In this document: piece after piece, positions 23,773 to 37,500 of the stretch
Numbering within the stretch: position 1 is the first letter of the stretch
Layout of the letters: each line of letters begins with the position of its first letter
Source of the DNA: Lucifuga dentata
Lineage: Eukaryota > Chordata > Actinopteri > Ophidiiformes > Bythitidae
Assembly: GCA_014773175.1 (NCBI GenBank)
Contig: VXCM01001332.1
Location: forward strand, 62,001 to 126,000
DNA length: 64,000 nucleotides
Reading direction: 5' to 3'
Position numbers and translations under genes: made by a program
The notes under the pieces: model-generated
Databases searched by the model: none
What the model was told of the DNA's origin: nothing
What the model saw: the letters and a program-made list of their open reading frames with translations, nothing else

Positions 23773-25495
23773 GACAATGCCTGTAATTTATCTTCATACC
23801 ACATTTCAGAAAGTGCCACTGACTATCTCTGCTAAACTGCATGTTTGATTCACGCATATGTGAGGATTTTCAGAGTGTCTGGTCTGGTTTTATAGCGATT
23901 CCCCCCAGAGCGAGATTACTTTTAGAATTTTTCTGGCTGTTGTTAGTCTAACAGAGGTCATGTTTACATGAGTGGAGTAGTTGTTGAAGAGATGGCCCCT
24001 GTGAGCCAGCTTTACTGAGCCACAAGCCAAGTCTGGACTTTTAATGGTCAAAATGATGTACATTTTTTCATTACAGCCTCTGAGGTCATTGAATTTAAGT
24101 GCTCTGTGTTGAAATTCGGAAACTGTTGAGATAACCTCACTTTATAATCCCCTGAAGTCCCCGATTTCAAGAACAGCTTATTCTCTCATTCTTACTTATT
24201 TTCGTGTAAGTGGAGCCATTATCTCTCAATTTAATTTTCAGGTTTGTGTGTAAAATCTTGTCATCCCATAAAACATACACACAGCTAAACCCAGGCTGCC
24301 TTAAATGAAACTTTATAAATTTCAGTTAATTTGCAAGAATAGGAAACAGGCCACTTAAATCACAGCAGATTGTAAATATTTAGGACTTCGCTTTGGTCTG
24401 TTAAGGATCAGATTAGTTTGTTTTACCTCAAAGGTGGTGATTCCATTCACATTTTACTTTTATCTTAATATGAACACTTTAGGGGGTCTATTGTCTTGTG
24501 AAGCTCAAGCAAAATTACAAAAATGACCTCAGACATACAGGATGATTGTGAATATTATCACAAAAACTGAAATAGTAAATCACAAATATCCAAATAGATT
24601 GATATACCTCTTTGGAATCCACTTGTATTATTAAAGACAGATTCCTAGAATATTCTTATTTGTGGTTTTGCTCACCGGATGTGTGTTAATGTGTGTTGAC
24701 AGCACACATCTGACCTTTTGATATCTGAGTCATGTCAAATGATCCTACTCCACTGTCGTCCTTATCAGTCAGAGCGTACACTGGATACCTCAGTCTCCTT
24801 CCTGCTGTGTTTGTCTGAGATCTGATTGGTTGGTTTTAGTTGGATCCGTTGCCTGACTGCACACTGTATAATGGCTTTTGGAGCTGCTGCTTCTGTTTAC
24901 CTGTTGTGGGCAGGTCTTATCCAGGAAAAGCAGGAACGTAACATGGCAACATACTAGAGTTTTGTGTATCTAACACCCACGGCCAATCATATATGCAATA
25001 AACCTACTTAAGTCTACAAAAACTCACTTTACCTTGATCTTTAACTGGTTTCTGTCTTCCCTCTCAGAAAGCCAAGTTGAGCTTTTAATCTTACTTAATA
25101 GGACATGCAGGATCCCTGTGTTCTAATCCTGAATTGTTTAAATATAGTCTTATTCATGTAACCATTTTATGTTGTGTTTGGTATTTGGTTTTATATACCT
25201 GTATAGGTTACAATTTATCATGATTACATGGTTGTAAAACTAGAAAGGCTCTCATTTAGCACGTACCTCCACCAAACCCAAACAAGCATATGCAAAATGT
25301 GTCTTGTTCTAATAATGTACTGGTCAAAACAGAAAGAAACAGTATTAATAATAGGACTTAATTGCTTTATTTGTCATAAGAGTTATTTTATTTGTTTTTC
25401 CAGATCTGGACCAAGCTGCACCTGTTGATAGTTATCGTGGGATAAATATGCCTGATTTATTTTTTATTTTTATTGAGATTGGTGTATTACTGACT
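23773..25495. other. non-coding, no supported gene
   Basis: AT-rich intergenic DNA with only short chance frames and no recognisable exon or RNA gene. Confidence 0.55.
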
Positions 25496-25720
25496 TATCT
25501 GGATTCTGCCTGCATTGTGATTGGATCTCAGCAGGAAGGTCGTTAGGCAGTTCATGCTTCCTCCTTGCTCCATGAATGAGCTTCATCCATTTTTTAAAAT
25601 AACCAATAATGTTTTTGCATGGGATGTTGCAGTCATCATTTCAGGTGCAGGTATCCGTATTACACGGTGTGGCAGGTCAGGCTGCATCCCAGTCGCATTT
25701 TAATGTAAGGTATAAATGGG
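25496..25720 (+). repeat. dispersed repeat, copy 1 of 2
   Basis: Aligns in the same orientation with the repeat at 41454-41890. Shared blocks are tatctggattctgcctgcatt, tgattggatct, cctctttgctccatg-like and atgagctt(c/t)atcca. The terminal block gcattttaatgtaagg also recurs. Family not recognised; probably a non-autonomous DNA element. Confidence 0.6.
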
Positions 25721-26099
25721 GCCAAAGTTAAGTGGATTGCTCACTTAATTTTTTATGGAAAATACAGCATCAGAGTAATGAAACTAGTGTGAAAAAGGCA
25801 TCCGTGTACATCAAAACAGAAAACAGCAGAATGGATATCTTAATACAAAACTGTCCATCATGAATGGAACCTTTAGCAACAGAAATATTCTTTTAAGTTA
25901 TTGTTAATGATGCTACTGGAAGAATTTAAAAACTGTGTGATCTCTTTTCAGCTTGAACCTGCTGGCCCTTGCCTACCGTCTCCACCCTCCACCCCTCATC
26001 TCTATTATGTCTCCCTGTGGCACCCACGGTCAGTCTGCTTTCTATACTGCTGATGTCTGTGTTTACTAGTCCTACATGAGATACTACCCAGAGATTTCA

Positions 26100-26126
26100 C
26101 CCACTGACACACACAGACACACACAG

Positions 26127-26159
<33 letters not shown>

Positions 26160-26193
26160 TAAGTGNCCCACTGACACACACAGACACACACAG

Positions 26194-26226
<33 letters not shown>

Positions 26227-26232
26227 TAAGTG
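26100..26232. repeat. (CA)n microsatellite, 66-bp unit present twice across a single N
   Basis: The 66 bases before N 26166 (cccactgacacacacagac, then CA repeats, then catacataagtg) recur after it at 26167-26232. This is what unmerged overlapping contig ends look like. Confidence 0.9.
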
Positions 26233-27310
26233 CACACAGAGATAGAGAAACACAGTAGCAGAGGAAAGTCTTGAGGGTTCGTGTTTGATAAACAATTCAG
26301 TGGAGATAATTAGTTGATAAGACATCACTTTGATTTTACTGCAGGGACTCGATTGCATCTATTGCTTGCAAGCTGATCCACACTCACAAGCTTTGTATTA
26401 CCATATGCTGAATTTTTAATCAATTTACGTCCTGAAGGAGAAATGGGAAAATGCAGATTTGCTCTACTGGGAATGTAGGGGCAAGAACAATTCTCTGTTA
26501 TTTGCATATGGCTCATGTTTGCACTCTTGTGTGCAGTTTTAATGTGTGTCCCTGTATGGCTTGAATTACTGCAAAAAAAAAAGAAAAAAAAAAACTGCTG
26601 TCTGTCTTCTTTTGAAGTAATTTGCAGTTTTGACCAGTCAGACAGCTGGCTAATTAAGAATGTACTCACTGCTGCTGCTGCTGCTTGATTTCTGGTGGGC
26701 TTCACACCGAGGTGTAGATGGAGGACAAACTCATCTCTCCATGGTGGGGGAGAGATGCCAGGAAAGCTTGGCTGTGTCTGAGACTGCTGTGTCTGTTCTT
26801 CTCAACTGGCTGCGTGAAAAGATAAGAAAGGAGGGAGAGGAAGAGCTGCTGATTCTGGGTTTCTTCCTCACCCACCTCCCCCACTCTCTGTCTCCGATGG
26901 TCTTTCTCTGTGCAGCTGCAGGTGTGGAAGCCGACCTGCATTAAGACATCAGAAACTGCCTGACAGGCTAATAGGAATAGTTTCTGAGAACATCTTCAAA
27001 AGCTTGTTAAAATATGAAGTTTGGGCTGTGATTTAAGGAAATCTGCTATTACGGTTTAAATAGCGATCACCTAATCTGTGTTGGCAGGTTGGAAAATGTC
27101 TAGGTATCACCCAAATGCTCCTTCGCTGACTGATATCTCTATCTGCCCTCTGATATATTTATGAGATATGCACATAAGCAACTTGTTCTGCTTTATTGAA
27201 TGAATAAATCTCAGAAGCCGACGTTTCTCTTACTCTAAATTTCAAGAGACTTCTGCATGGCCCTGCCATTATTTGAAAGTACCAGATAAAAATGTCCCTC
27301 TCAGTTTGAG

Positions 27311-27670
27311 CATGTTTAAACTTCAATTCTACTCTGATTAAGGCAATAAATCTGTTTTTGTCAAACTTCAGGGAAACATCATAATCAGAATGACATCTGC
27401 TTAAATTGACATTGGTGTACCTGAATATCAGACCTAGATTATACAATTATAAATCGATTTTTGATTTACAATTGGTGTAACCAATCTACACATCCATTTC
27501 CTCACCTGCTTCTTCTCCTCGTAAACCGATTAAGCAACAAGTCATGTGTAACTGACAACAGAACAATACAATCCTATTAATTTCCATTCATGTTTATTTC
27601 TTACTCTGCATTTTTGCTTAAATAACTGCAGAACAGACAAAAATTGGAGTTTAGTGCCCAAGGAAACACA
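27311..27670 (+). repeat. diverged dispersed repeat, copy 2 of 2
   Basis: Partner of 18117-18463, same orientation, about 360 bp, with blocks ctgattaaggcaataaa, acatcataatcaga, aaattgacattg, caacaagtcatgtg and aatcctattaattt. No protein-coding remnant is visible. Confidence 0.65.
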
Positions 27671-30600
27671 CCGACTGTCTCTTTAGATATTGTGCTCCTT
27701 TAAGACTATTGCCCTTTTTGTTGACTCACAACAATAAGTGTTCTTTCATTGTTCCTGTAAAGCTGCCCTTTTTCATTTATTGTTGTCTGTAAAACTTCTG
27801 ATGATGAGAAAATAGCTATGGTTTGGAGTTGTCTCGCCAGTGGGCATCTGATAGTGATTTGCTGATCCTGTGCAATTGCATGATGGTTCTCATCCTCTAA
27901 GACCACAGGCACCCAAGAACCAGCCAATCACCGCCCCTCAGCACTCCGCTGTTGTCAATAATAGGTTAATGTGTGTCACGGCATCATTGTCTTTCGTTTT
28001 GTACGACTCAGGCTGGGCTCCCGCTACAATCAGTGATGTGTTTTCTGTTTGCTGTTCAAAGTGGAACAGGAATTCAGTTGTTTGGGTTGTTTCAAAATAC
28101 AACTTCTTGCCAAGTCCTAGTCAGATGAGAACGAATGGATTTATGTGTGATTTGTGTAGCCAAAATGGCTCAATCTCCAATGTAAAGCCTGAAGTCGATT
28201 TGGAATCTTAATCGGAAAAAAAAGATGAAAACTCCTGTACTAACATGGTTCACTGATGTCATACCTTGTCTGATTCTGGTAAAACAGTTTGGCTGAAACA
28301 AAAACACGCATTAACCTCTTTGAGAGAGAAAGGGGGTGATTTTACCACTTAACAGATTTGGGAAATATCTTGAGGGTGGTGATTCATGTTGCTGTCTTTG
28401 TGGCTCTGTGAGTGTGTATCTGTTTGCGTGTCTTTGTGGAAAAGAGTTATGAAACGTTAATGCCTCTGTGGTCGCACGGCAGCCCACATAGCAAAATGAC
28501 GCCTCCCTGACAGGGTCTGCTCAGCCCTCAGAGACATGCCCTCTTAACTGGCCCTAACAAGATAATAACACTGCAAGCTTCCCTGATCAGCAGCAAATTG
28601 TTTCTTTAAATGCTTTGGGGTTCAGGGAGAGACGATGGGGGAGAGGGCTTTACTGGTGTGACCTTGAATGGAACTCATCAAGGATCTCTCTAAAGCCCAG
28701 GATGTGCTTTTGTCAGACTATCGGCTAATCTGTGCCATGCACGCAGCTGATAACCATGTCGTTTTGGGTGACACCCTTATGATCTGCTCACTCATTTCCT
28801 GGCTCTGTGCACGCGATGCATACATGGGGCCTGCACTATGTAATGTGGTGAAGATAGGCCTACTGAAGAAAACCTCAAGGACAAATGGATGTAACTTGGA
28901 AAGGAAAACAAGAGGAAGTGTTAATGTTACAAGCATCCAAACAATGAGAGAAAACACTCCTGTAAAGAGGATGCGCTCAATGAAAATTGTAAGGCTCTTT
29001 TATAACGTGACAGCACAGCTCAAGGGCTTTGCTCAGTTTTACAATGTCAAATAATTCCGTGGGGGTTGCTTGTTTACCACATCATATGTGCCTGTTAAGA
29101 TTTCACATAGCCTTAGTTGCCCCTCCCATAACCCTGGGCCTCTTGACGGTCAACACTCCTTCACGCTCGTGTAACCACAGCCAGGAAAGAATGGCAGAGA
29201 GATGGGTGCCAACAGTGCTCTTTGTAATAGGAAAGGAAGTGCCCTCTTTTTCTCAGTCTTGAGGAAGGTAACATTTTGTGTCCTGGGTCTGCCTATCAGC
29301 AGTGTGTAACGTTCTAATGATGGGAAAGTTATGACCCTGATAATATTAGTCCATGGGCCAGTGCACTCGCTTTGTTCCTGGCCTGCAAGCTAAGGCTAAT
29401 GTGGCTAAGCTGTACAGAGTACATAATAATCCTGGACGAAATCTTGGCTCATTGACAAAGGAACAAGTTCACAGAAAGCTGCAAAGTCACTCGACACCAT
29501 TGTCATGATGTTTTAAAAGAGCAGGTTAAGGCCGAAATTACAGCAAACAATAAACTGAACTGAGAGTAAATTCCAAATATATCTTCACTTCTGGGGAACC
29601 TGCATCTTGACGACTCACAGAGCCATGAGTTTGTCTTTCTCCCCGTCACCCCCATCCCTTTTTTCTACCAGACACCCCCGCCCTGTGTTTGTGCTGGATT
29701 TGTTTTTACGACCACTCCAGTGATCCGTCGCCACTGCAGAGCTGATGGTGTTAACACAGCTGAGGTGCATTACACAGAATGTTGTTTTGCCTCTTACCTG
29801 CCTCCAGGCTCTGTTTGCAGTCAGGAGTGGTTTGCATTCACATACACTCTTTCTCTATCTCACATGCACATACACTCTTGAATCATTTACCTATTGTGAT
29901 ACGGAATAACATGGATACAAATAATAAAAATGCAGTCAAAACTTTTGCAGCACCTGCTTCTTACACATGTCCTTAATTTGCAATAATAGTGTGTGCATAT
30001 GATTACAGTTTAAGGAATCCAGGTGGTTGAATGACAGCAGTGACCTGGGAAATATCCATCAGTGTGGGTTTGTCAGTGGCTTTGTTGGTGGTATTGTGGG
30101 ACAGCCAACTGCAGTAAAGGATTTTATGAAGTGGCATAAGTTGATTCTGGGACTTTGTGCCAAAAGAAATCCAGATGTTAGTCCTGCAGTCTGGTTTTGT
30201 AGAATACATATGTGCACAGAGGTACAGAAATACTTTCCCTGCAAATCCCACTGCTTTTCCTCTTTCTCTATCTGTAGGGATATTGTCAATAATTAAAAGA
30301 ACCCCACGAGAGTTTGCAACTGTGCCTGACGCTCATCATCCATGGTGCCTTGCTCATCATTCTGTATGTTTTTTCTTTGTTCTTATAAGAGACTCAATAT
30401 ACCCACCTTCTCCTTCACTCATCTCCGCTCTCCCAGCAGCAGATTGGTGGCTGGAAGGCAGTGACACACATTCCAGCAGTGATAGTGAACAGGGCTGGCG
30501 CTGCTGTTGCAGATGGACCTTGAACTCTTTAAAAATGGACATCTGGTTGGGGCAGCAATGCCCCACCAGAGGACCTTGCTGCCCGGCTGCAAACTGTAAC

Positions 30601-33600
30601 TCTATATTCTCATTGTCATGCTCCATATCGTCCCAGTGACCCCTAGCCCAATTATACAGCTGACCCAGGCTTGATGATATAACCTTGGGCGTCTTTTGGG
30701 GGACTGCTGGGGCTCAGGGGTGCACCTCTTGTCTATCATGACATGTCAGCTCTGCGTGTTAACCAGACACTTCCCTGAGTGGTCCCCATGGGGGATTCAG
30801 AGGAAGAGGGGCCTCTATGGACATTTCACCTCCTTGCATCAGTCAGGCTTTCTTTACATATCAACAAAGAGTGTTTGTTTCACATGAGAAAAGTGTTGAT
30901 AATATCACATGCTTGATTTCTAGTCCAGCTCCCATAAAAATCATAGTGATTTAATAAAGATCTACTATAGTCATATAATATTCATCATATAACCTGCTGT
31001 TGCTTACATTAAATATGTGAATGAACAAAGAGACTGTTAAAAAAAGGAATTACACTAGGGATTGTGTTTTAAGAAATACATTTGGACATAGAACATCAAG
31101 CATTTTGCTTTTATTGAACTCCCCTCTGATTATCTAGCAGCTGAAAATGGGAGAGGCTGGATTGTATGTAGATGTAACTGGTCTGACTGCTGAATCTCAG
31201 TGCATCTGGACCTATTTACAGTCTCCATGCGTGCTCAGCAGCTGTGATGCATTAATGTACAGCATGCTTAGTATGCACTATAAGCTCCAGGAAGGCAACC
31301 TGTCAGTGGTGAAGAGTTGCTTAATGGGTGAGGAGTTGATTTACATTTCCAAAGCTACGTGCATACTGCAGCAACTGAGGATTTAGTCAGAATTCAGCTG
31401 GTGTCTGTTACTGGCTGTGGACTGGATGCTTGTTTCCTGAGACACACCTGCAGTTCTTAGGAAAGTGGTGAAAGTGGGGGGCAACGGCTCTGTTACTGAG
31501 AACTTTTGTTGAGTAATAAGAGGGGGTGATTTTCCTGATAAGAGCATCCTATTTGAATTGAACAATTGTGAGCTGCTCTGTTGACATTGCTAGGCTGTGT
31601 CGCTGCACTGAGAACAGAGGATGACAAATGCTTCTGTCAAATGCAGTTTCACTGAATGTCAAGCTTACATTTCATTCCATTTTACAACATTTACACTGTG
31701 TATATAAGTGTAGCTATAATGTACATTTACATTTTGATCAAACAAAACACACAGGGCACATTGGTTTCTTAAAATAAGATTTTTAATATTACTTATCATA
31801 AAGATATATTTACACACTTTACAGAAATAGAAAATAAAAACACAAAGCTACGCATGAAAGGAAAAATAAAATAAGTACTCCAAGAGCTAAAGCTTATCTT
31901 TTATAAATTAGAAACCAAAAGTTCAAATATGTACACAGTATTTCAACCATTTCTGATACACTTGTTTTATTTATTTATTTATGTCATTTATTTTTGCCCA
32001 GTTCAACATCAAAACAGAGACAGGGACTGTACATTTGGCCTGGTGAGTAATATGAACACACACCATAAACAGAATATAAGGTTCAGGAGTAATACATTGT
32101 CTTTCAATGGTATCTGCTTGAGACCTAGTAACACTGTTGCGATGGCATGTAAGCCTACAGAGTGCATCTGCCTTGGACTGTTCTGAATGTAGCTGATTTT
32201 TTATATAGAGAGAATGTGTCGCAATCAAGGGAGGAAGGGCCTGTTCTATTCTGGGTAAAGGAAGTCTCATTTTGAGGCTACAAGATAATGACAGATCATA
32301 CTCATTTCCCATGGGAGGTAAAATCTAGTTATCCTTTGGCTTGCCCAGCCAGTGGAAACGTGTGAAAGCATTGGATTGAATATCAGCCACTTGATTCTGC
32401 AGACTCCCACTCTGAAGGCCAACAAGATGCAGTTTGATGGGCTTAGAGATTCACAAGGTAAATCATGGAATGTGTTGCATGCCAAGTCTGTTTCCATTTC
32501 CACAATAAGTGAAATGTTTTGACGTTTAAAGGAATTGAATCTGGTAGAGAACTGACATTATAGAATAAGAGTAGGATACAAAAAATAACAACTTTGTGTT
32601 TTTCAATGATCCATGTTTTGTGTGTGAACTGTCTACAGCATGTGGACCAATGGCCAAGCTAATGTTTTATAACCTGCTGCTTGCTTATTCTCATCTCCAC
32701 CAGTAACACCAATCTATCTCTCTGCTCATCCCCACTCCTTACACACTCCCAGCCAAATGCATTTGGACAAAAATAACTAAACATGAAGGGGTAAGTTCTC
32801 AGAACAAACATTTTCTACCAGGAAAACATGCTAACAAGTGCATAGGAACATTACTCAGGCCTTGTGATGGTCACAGAGAAGGAAGGGAACTGGAGGGGAA
32901 ACATTGAGAGGATAGGAATTGTTTCTCTTGTGTAAGCCTTGCTGGAAAAGGCCATTAAGGAAAATGATTTTGCTCCCCGAGCATAATGTATTGGTTTACC
33001 ATTTCAGTTTGAGCCTGGACATGCTTGTCCTTCCACACCACAAGGCCCATTAACCTGATGTGCAGGGGAGGGCTGTGGGCTATGATCTACAAGAAAAAAA
33101 TGTCTGAAAGCTTTCACATGTCCACGACATATTGTGCTGCAGACTATTTTTCTATTTTGTTACATCCACAAAAGATACAGCTTTTCACACTGTATTGAAA
33201 AAGTAAGCTTTGGACAACCAGCTAGACAAGAATCAGACAAAAAAAAAAATGTCACAATACACTGGAAAACCATTCCATACCAAGAACCAAGAGTCTCTTA
33301 TTTTCAGGGTGTATTTTTCCAGCAGCATAATGGAGTTGCAAAAGTGCAGCCTTGCAAACCCATACAGAGAAGTCTTGGAGCAAAGCCACGTCTATTTGGT
33401 GGGGCTTGTTGACACTGGGAGTTTGGATCATGGGAGATTTGTTTTTTTTTTGTTTTGTTTTTGTGGATTCAACTGATAACCAGACCAAGATTCAAAGAGT
33501 ACTTTCCATAAACATTGGTCTGCTCTGGTCTCTGAAAGGGCAGCATGGCTGGTGCAGATGGTGAGAATACATTCATGAAGAACAGTGCGGATACAGACAT

Positions 33601-36600
33601 TGCTCGGCTCCTTAACAATAACTTCTGAGATGGGGAAATATTGATTTGAACCCCTTGTCATGACCCAGTCGACTCCAGCATCCCAACTCCTGTAGCTTAG
33701 AACTTCCCCAGCTCATATCGTCCTGCTGTCTCCCCCAATAATACATGAGACACCCTGAGCAAAGCTGTCTCATTCCCAAGGAGCATTAATGAAATCTACA
33801 TCTCTGTCTGAGAGGGTATGAAAAAATAATGGTGGAACTGAAATTATTACTCTTCACACTGCCCTAGGATTGAATACATTTTTAATCAAGGTGAGCTTTT
33901 AGATGCTCCCTTAATAAAAGCTTCTCATGCTGGGACTGAGAAGATGCTGCGTTTTATAATAATATTTGCATGAGACATGGCGAGAGGGAAAAAAATATTA
34001 GAAATCTAATTTAACCTGCTGTTTGCTTATCTGGTCATAACAGATTTGAATAAGGGTGTTTGCTGATTGGTTGGTATTGGGATGTGCTCTCATTAGACCA
34101 AATGGAAAGTTTTGGTTGTTGCTCCGCACAACTAGCACATAACCAGATACTGAAAGTTGGCTGCTCTACAGGTTAAAATTCTAATATTTTACAATCAGAA
34201 GGGATTTGAGGACTGGAAAGGGGAGGGCGTGGTCTTAGTCTAAGCCAATTTAACAATGAGTTCAGACTCGAAGTAGCCCTAGCCAGCCTTGGGGAGATCC
34301 ATCTGAGAAAGATTAGCTGTAGGATTTAATGAGCGTAATGATCAAAGCCACAACCACCTGTGCTGTGGAAGGGCAGATTAGAAAGGCAACTGTACCCAAC
34401 ATACTGCAGGGAAAGGACTGAATCTGGATACATTGCTATACTGGTGTATATATAGAGGGAGAGTAGAGATACATTATACGAAAATATGCTCATACAAGCT
34501 ATATATGTACTGTATGTTTGTGTTTCGTTAAATAAATGCACAAAATATACTGCTCTAGTACAAGCTTCTATCACAGCACCCTGAGAAAAAAGAAATAAAA
34601 CTACTTAAACACAGATAAAACATAAACATTAATATTATTCCAGTATGATGGAAAGGCATAGCATTTCATCAGTGAAAGATATTGGTCAAAGGGTCAAACC
34701 AGCCTTTTGCTGAATAGTAAAACAGCCAGAGCACTAGTGGTAGGCTGGCATATTTTCTGAGCTGAAGTTTGCTTTGCAACTATTTTTTGGTCTAATTTAC
34801 CTGTACACCTCGGTAAAGTAATCTTAAATGGGGTTTGCTTCTCTTTGAAGAAATGTATAATGCATAATGTGTCAGTGTATCAAGACTTTAAACAAGAGGT
34901 AATGTGTTTCTCATTTCTCCCAATCTTTCGTTCTTTCGTTCCTGGCAGCATTGTGGAGAAGGTTATTATTTGGCACTTCATTAAAAGGCGAGGCGGCGGA
35001 GCAGACCGCCACCGCCAGTTAACAGTCGTGAAGAGCAGCTGCACAGGGCAGCAGTGTGGTGAGAAAGATGGGGATTGGGGACAGGATTGGGATTGGGATT
35101 GGGATTTGGGGTCAAAGGACTCATCCACGGTGGGACACTGTGATGACCTTGAGTGCTTCAGTAATGCCCACTGTGTTATTGAGTTCAAAAACACCAAAAT
35201 AGCTTTGGATTGAAGATTCTCCTAAATGAAGGAATTATTCTGTCACTTAAATAGATTGTTTTGACAATGTGTGCTCTCTTTTCAGTCCAACTTTACTTTG
35301 CATGTGGACGAATTCAAAGGTACAAAGCACCATTAAGAATGATAATTAAGCAATGGTTTATAATGCCATTTAATGCAATGCTCTTGCACATCCATTTGAA
35401 ATGCAAAACCTTGGATTCATTTTTGCAGCAGACAGGTAAGAGTATCATAAATGAACTGAGTATTTTTTTTTTAAACCAACACTTCCCTTCTGCATGATCA
35501 GCTAGTAAAGCCATAAATAGCTACACAGCAATGAAATTAGCGGCTGCAGTAACCATGAATCTGAGAGATGAGAATACCACACCATGGAGAAGTGACAGAT
35601 GCTTAAAGACTCAGATTGTTTTGACCAGGCTTCCTCTCTACCACATGTCATGCAAAGTGTGTGAGCCACTCAGGGACATGACTATGATTACGGAAAATCA
35701 TGGAAAAGAAAAAAAAACGATTGGGAGAAGATGAAGATAGATAAATAGTGAGGGAGTGTGAGAGAAAGAGAGAGAGAGAGAGAGAGACAGAGAAATAGAA
35801 TCTGATAGCTCGGCTCAGTACCCCCCACCCCCTGCACCCAATTCCTCTTAGAGCTGAGGGTGAGCGGCTTGTCCTGATTTTTTGTGGACAGAGTTGCTTG
35901 AAGAACCAGCAGGTGCTATGGACATCATTCTCCAGGCTGGGCAAGTGTAGGCCCTTCGTTGCAAGGCCCCCCAAGGCAAAGGAAGAGCATAGAAATCAGA
36001 ACCTAAGGGAGGGCGCTCAAAGCAGTGCCTGCAAGGTAAAAAAAAAAAAAAAAAAGAAAAGACAACACAGAAAAGTGCCATCAGCCTTTGTTTTTTCTTG
36101 TACTGAAAACATTTCATGAGTCATGCAGACATTTCAATTTCCTCTCCAATAAGGGTGCCCTCAGGGAGTTTAGACTTGAGCTTTCACGCTGCTATACGTT
36201 ATCTTGCACTTGAACAATGGTAGAGTGGAAAACAATAAAGACAAGGTTATCCCAGCCATGTAAGAACCAGATTTCATGGGCTTTGATAGAAATGTGCAAC
36301 AGGGAGTAAGAAAAACAATTATAGATCACACTGTGAAACAGAAGCCCAACATTATACTATGCTCGGGGCACTGGACCAGATCCTGTCAGTGAAGCAATCT
36401 TTTATCTTCCCTTGCCTTTTATCTTCTGCTGTCCTGTGATAATTTACTTAGATTTCAGATGAGTAGTGCACGAAGGCTTTGTTGCCCGACAACAAGGTTC
36501 ATTCATGGATCAGAGTCTTTTCTTTGTTCAAAGATGGCATATTTCTGAGGGCATGTAATGGCTGAGAACTGATTTATATCAAATCTCCATTGAGGTATAT

Positions 36601-37352
36601 TGTTGTTTTGTCCTTGCATTGTTTAGCTCCACAGTATGATCTCAGGGTAGCAGCCCCCTTAAACTCAGACTCGAGTGAATGGGAGGATTTGCAGACCTGC
36701 TCTACACTGTTTTGATGGAAACTTCTTTTGAAGACTCGTTTACCAAGCTTTCTCACACTGAGGGTCTCATGGGTTTCCAGAAATTGCCCAAGGCTTTAAA
36801 TCTGTAATATCCTGCCGTCTTTTACATTGTCACTGGCATGGTTTAGATCTCAAAATTGTGATAGCACACATGGATCTGAGTATACTCAGATGCTCAACAG
36901 GATGACCCAGGTTGCCATCTTTCATTAAGGAGTCCCTCACATCTGGAATGTGTAATGATGAAAATTCAAACCCGTTCTATCGTTTGCCTTTGGTGTCCTA
37001 GGGAATAACAGATGAGCTGTGTTTGACACTGAACTGAGGTGATGTTGCTAGATGCAAGGATGAGGTTAGGGCCATGGATGGACTTTGTCAAGTCTTTCAT
37101 TCCCTAATGTTTATTTATACAACATAGTAATTACATTTATACCAATAGTGACATGTTTCTTTACATTTCTGTCTCTCATAAAGATTTCACTCGTCTTCAG
37201 CTCATTGTCCACACTGAACTTCGTGTTTGAGGGGATCACTGTGCATTGAGCAGCCTCCAAAGGCATTTTTAACCATGTAAAGTTCAAACTGAGAAAAAGA
37301 GCAGGATAGACAAAGAAAAAAAAAAAGCCTTTTGAGGAAATTCTGCTTGGGC
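27671..37352. other. non-coding intergenic region, no supported gene
   Basis: No exon with recognisable homology. The largest frames (128 codons at 28668 plus, 160 codons at 30157 plus) show no domain, signal or repeat structure and fit chance. Small features are a (GGGATT)n patch at 35083-35106, an AG-rich patch at 35761-35788 and poly-A at 36038-36054. Confidence 0.55.
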
Positions 37353-37380
37353 AAAAAAAAAAAAAAAAAAAAAAAAAAAA
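37353..37380. repeat. poly-A tract
   Basis: 28 uninterrupted A. It sits just upstream of a tRNA-like SINE fragment. Confidence 0.9.
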
Positions 37381-37425
37381 CTGGGAGTGAGTTGTGAAAA
37401 GTTTAGTATTTTGTCTCTGGATTGT

Positions 37426-37500
37426 TTGCTCAGTGGAGGACAGCACCATTGCCTCTGAACTGCTAATGCGTGGCCTGATTCAAACTCTGGCAAGGTAGTG
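37426..37500 (+). mobile_element. decayed tRNA-derived SINE head
   Basis: The order gctcagtggaggacagcacc, ttgcctct, then cctgattcaaactc mirrors the fish tRNA-SINE head (A box ..CTCAGTGG.., AGCAC, TTGCCTC, B box ..GGTTCGAATCC). Several consensus positions are mutated, so it is inactive. Confidence 0.5.

Noticed and set aside
26660..26944. 94-codon ORF beginning with a hydrophobic MYSLLLLLLDF stretch, like a signal peptide
   Set aside because: The leucine run comes from a short (CTG)n repeat, and the rest shows no secreted-protein features or conserved cysteines.
28668..29054. 128-codon plus-strand ORF
   Set aside because: No recognisable family, no flanking exons; consistent with chance.
30157..30639. 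160-codon plus-strand ORF
   Set aside because: Composition is Ser, Cys and Trp rich without any motif, the overlapping minus strand is also open, and no splice or promoter context supports it.
35083..35106. GGGATT tandem as interstitial telomere repeat
   Set aside because: The vertebrate telomere unit is TTAGGG; this permutation (GGGATT) is different and only four units long.
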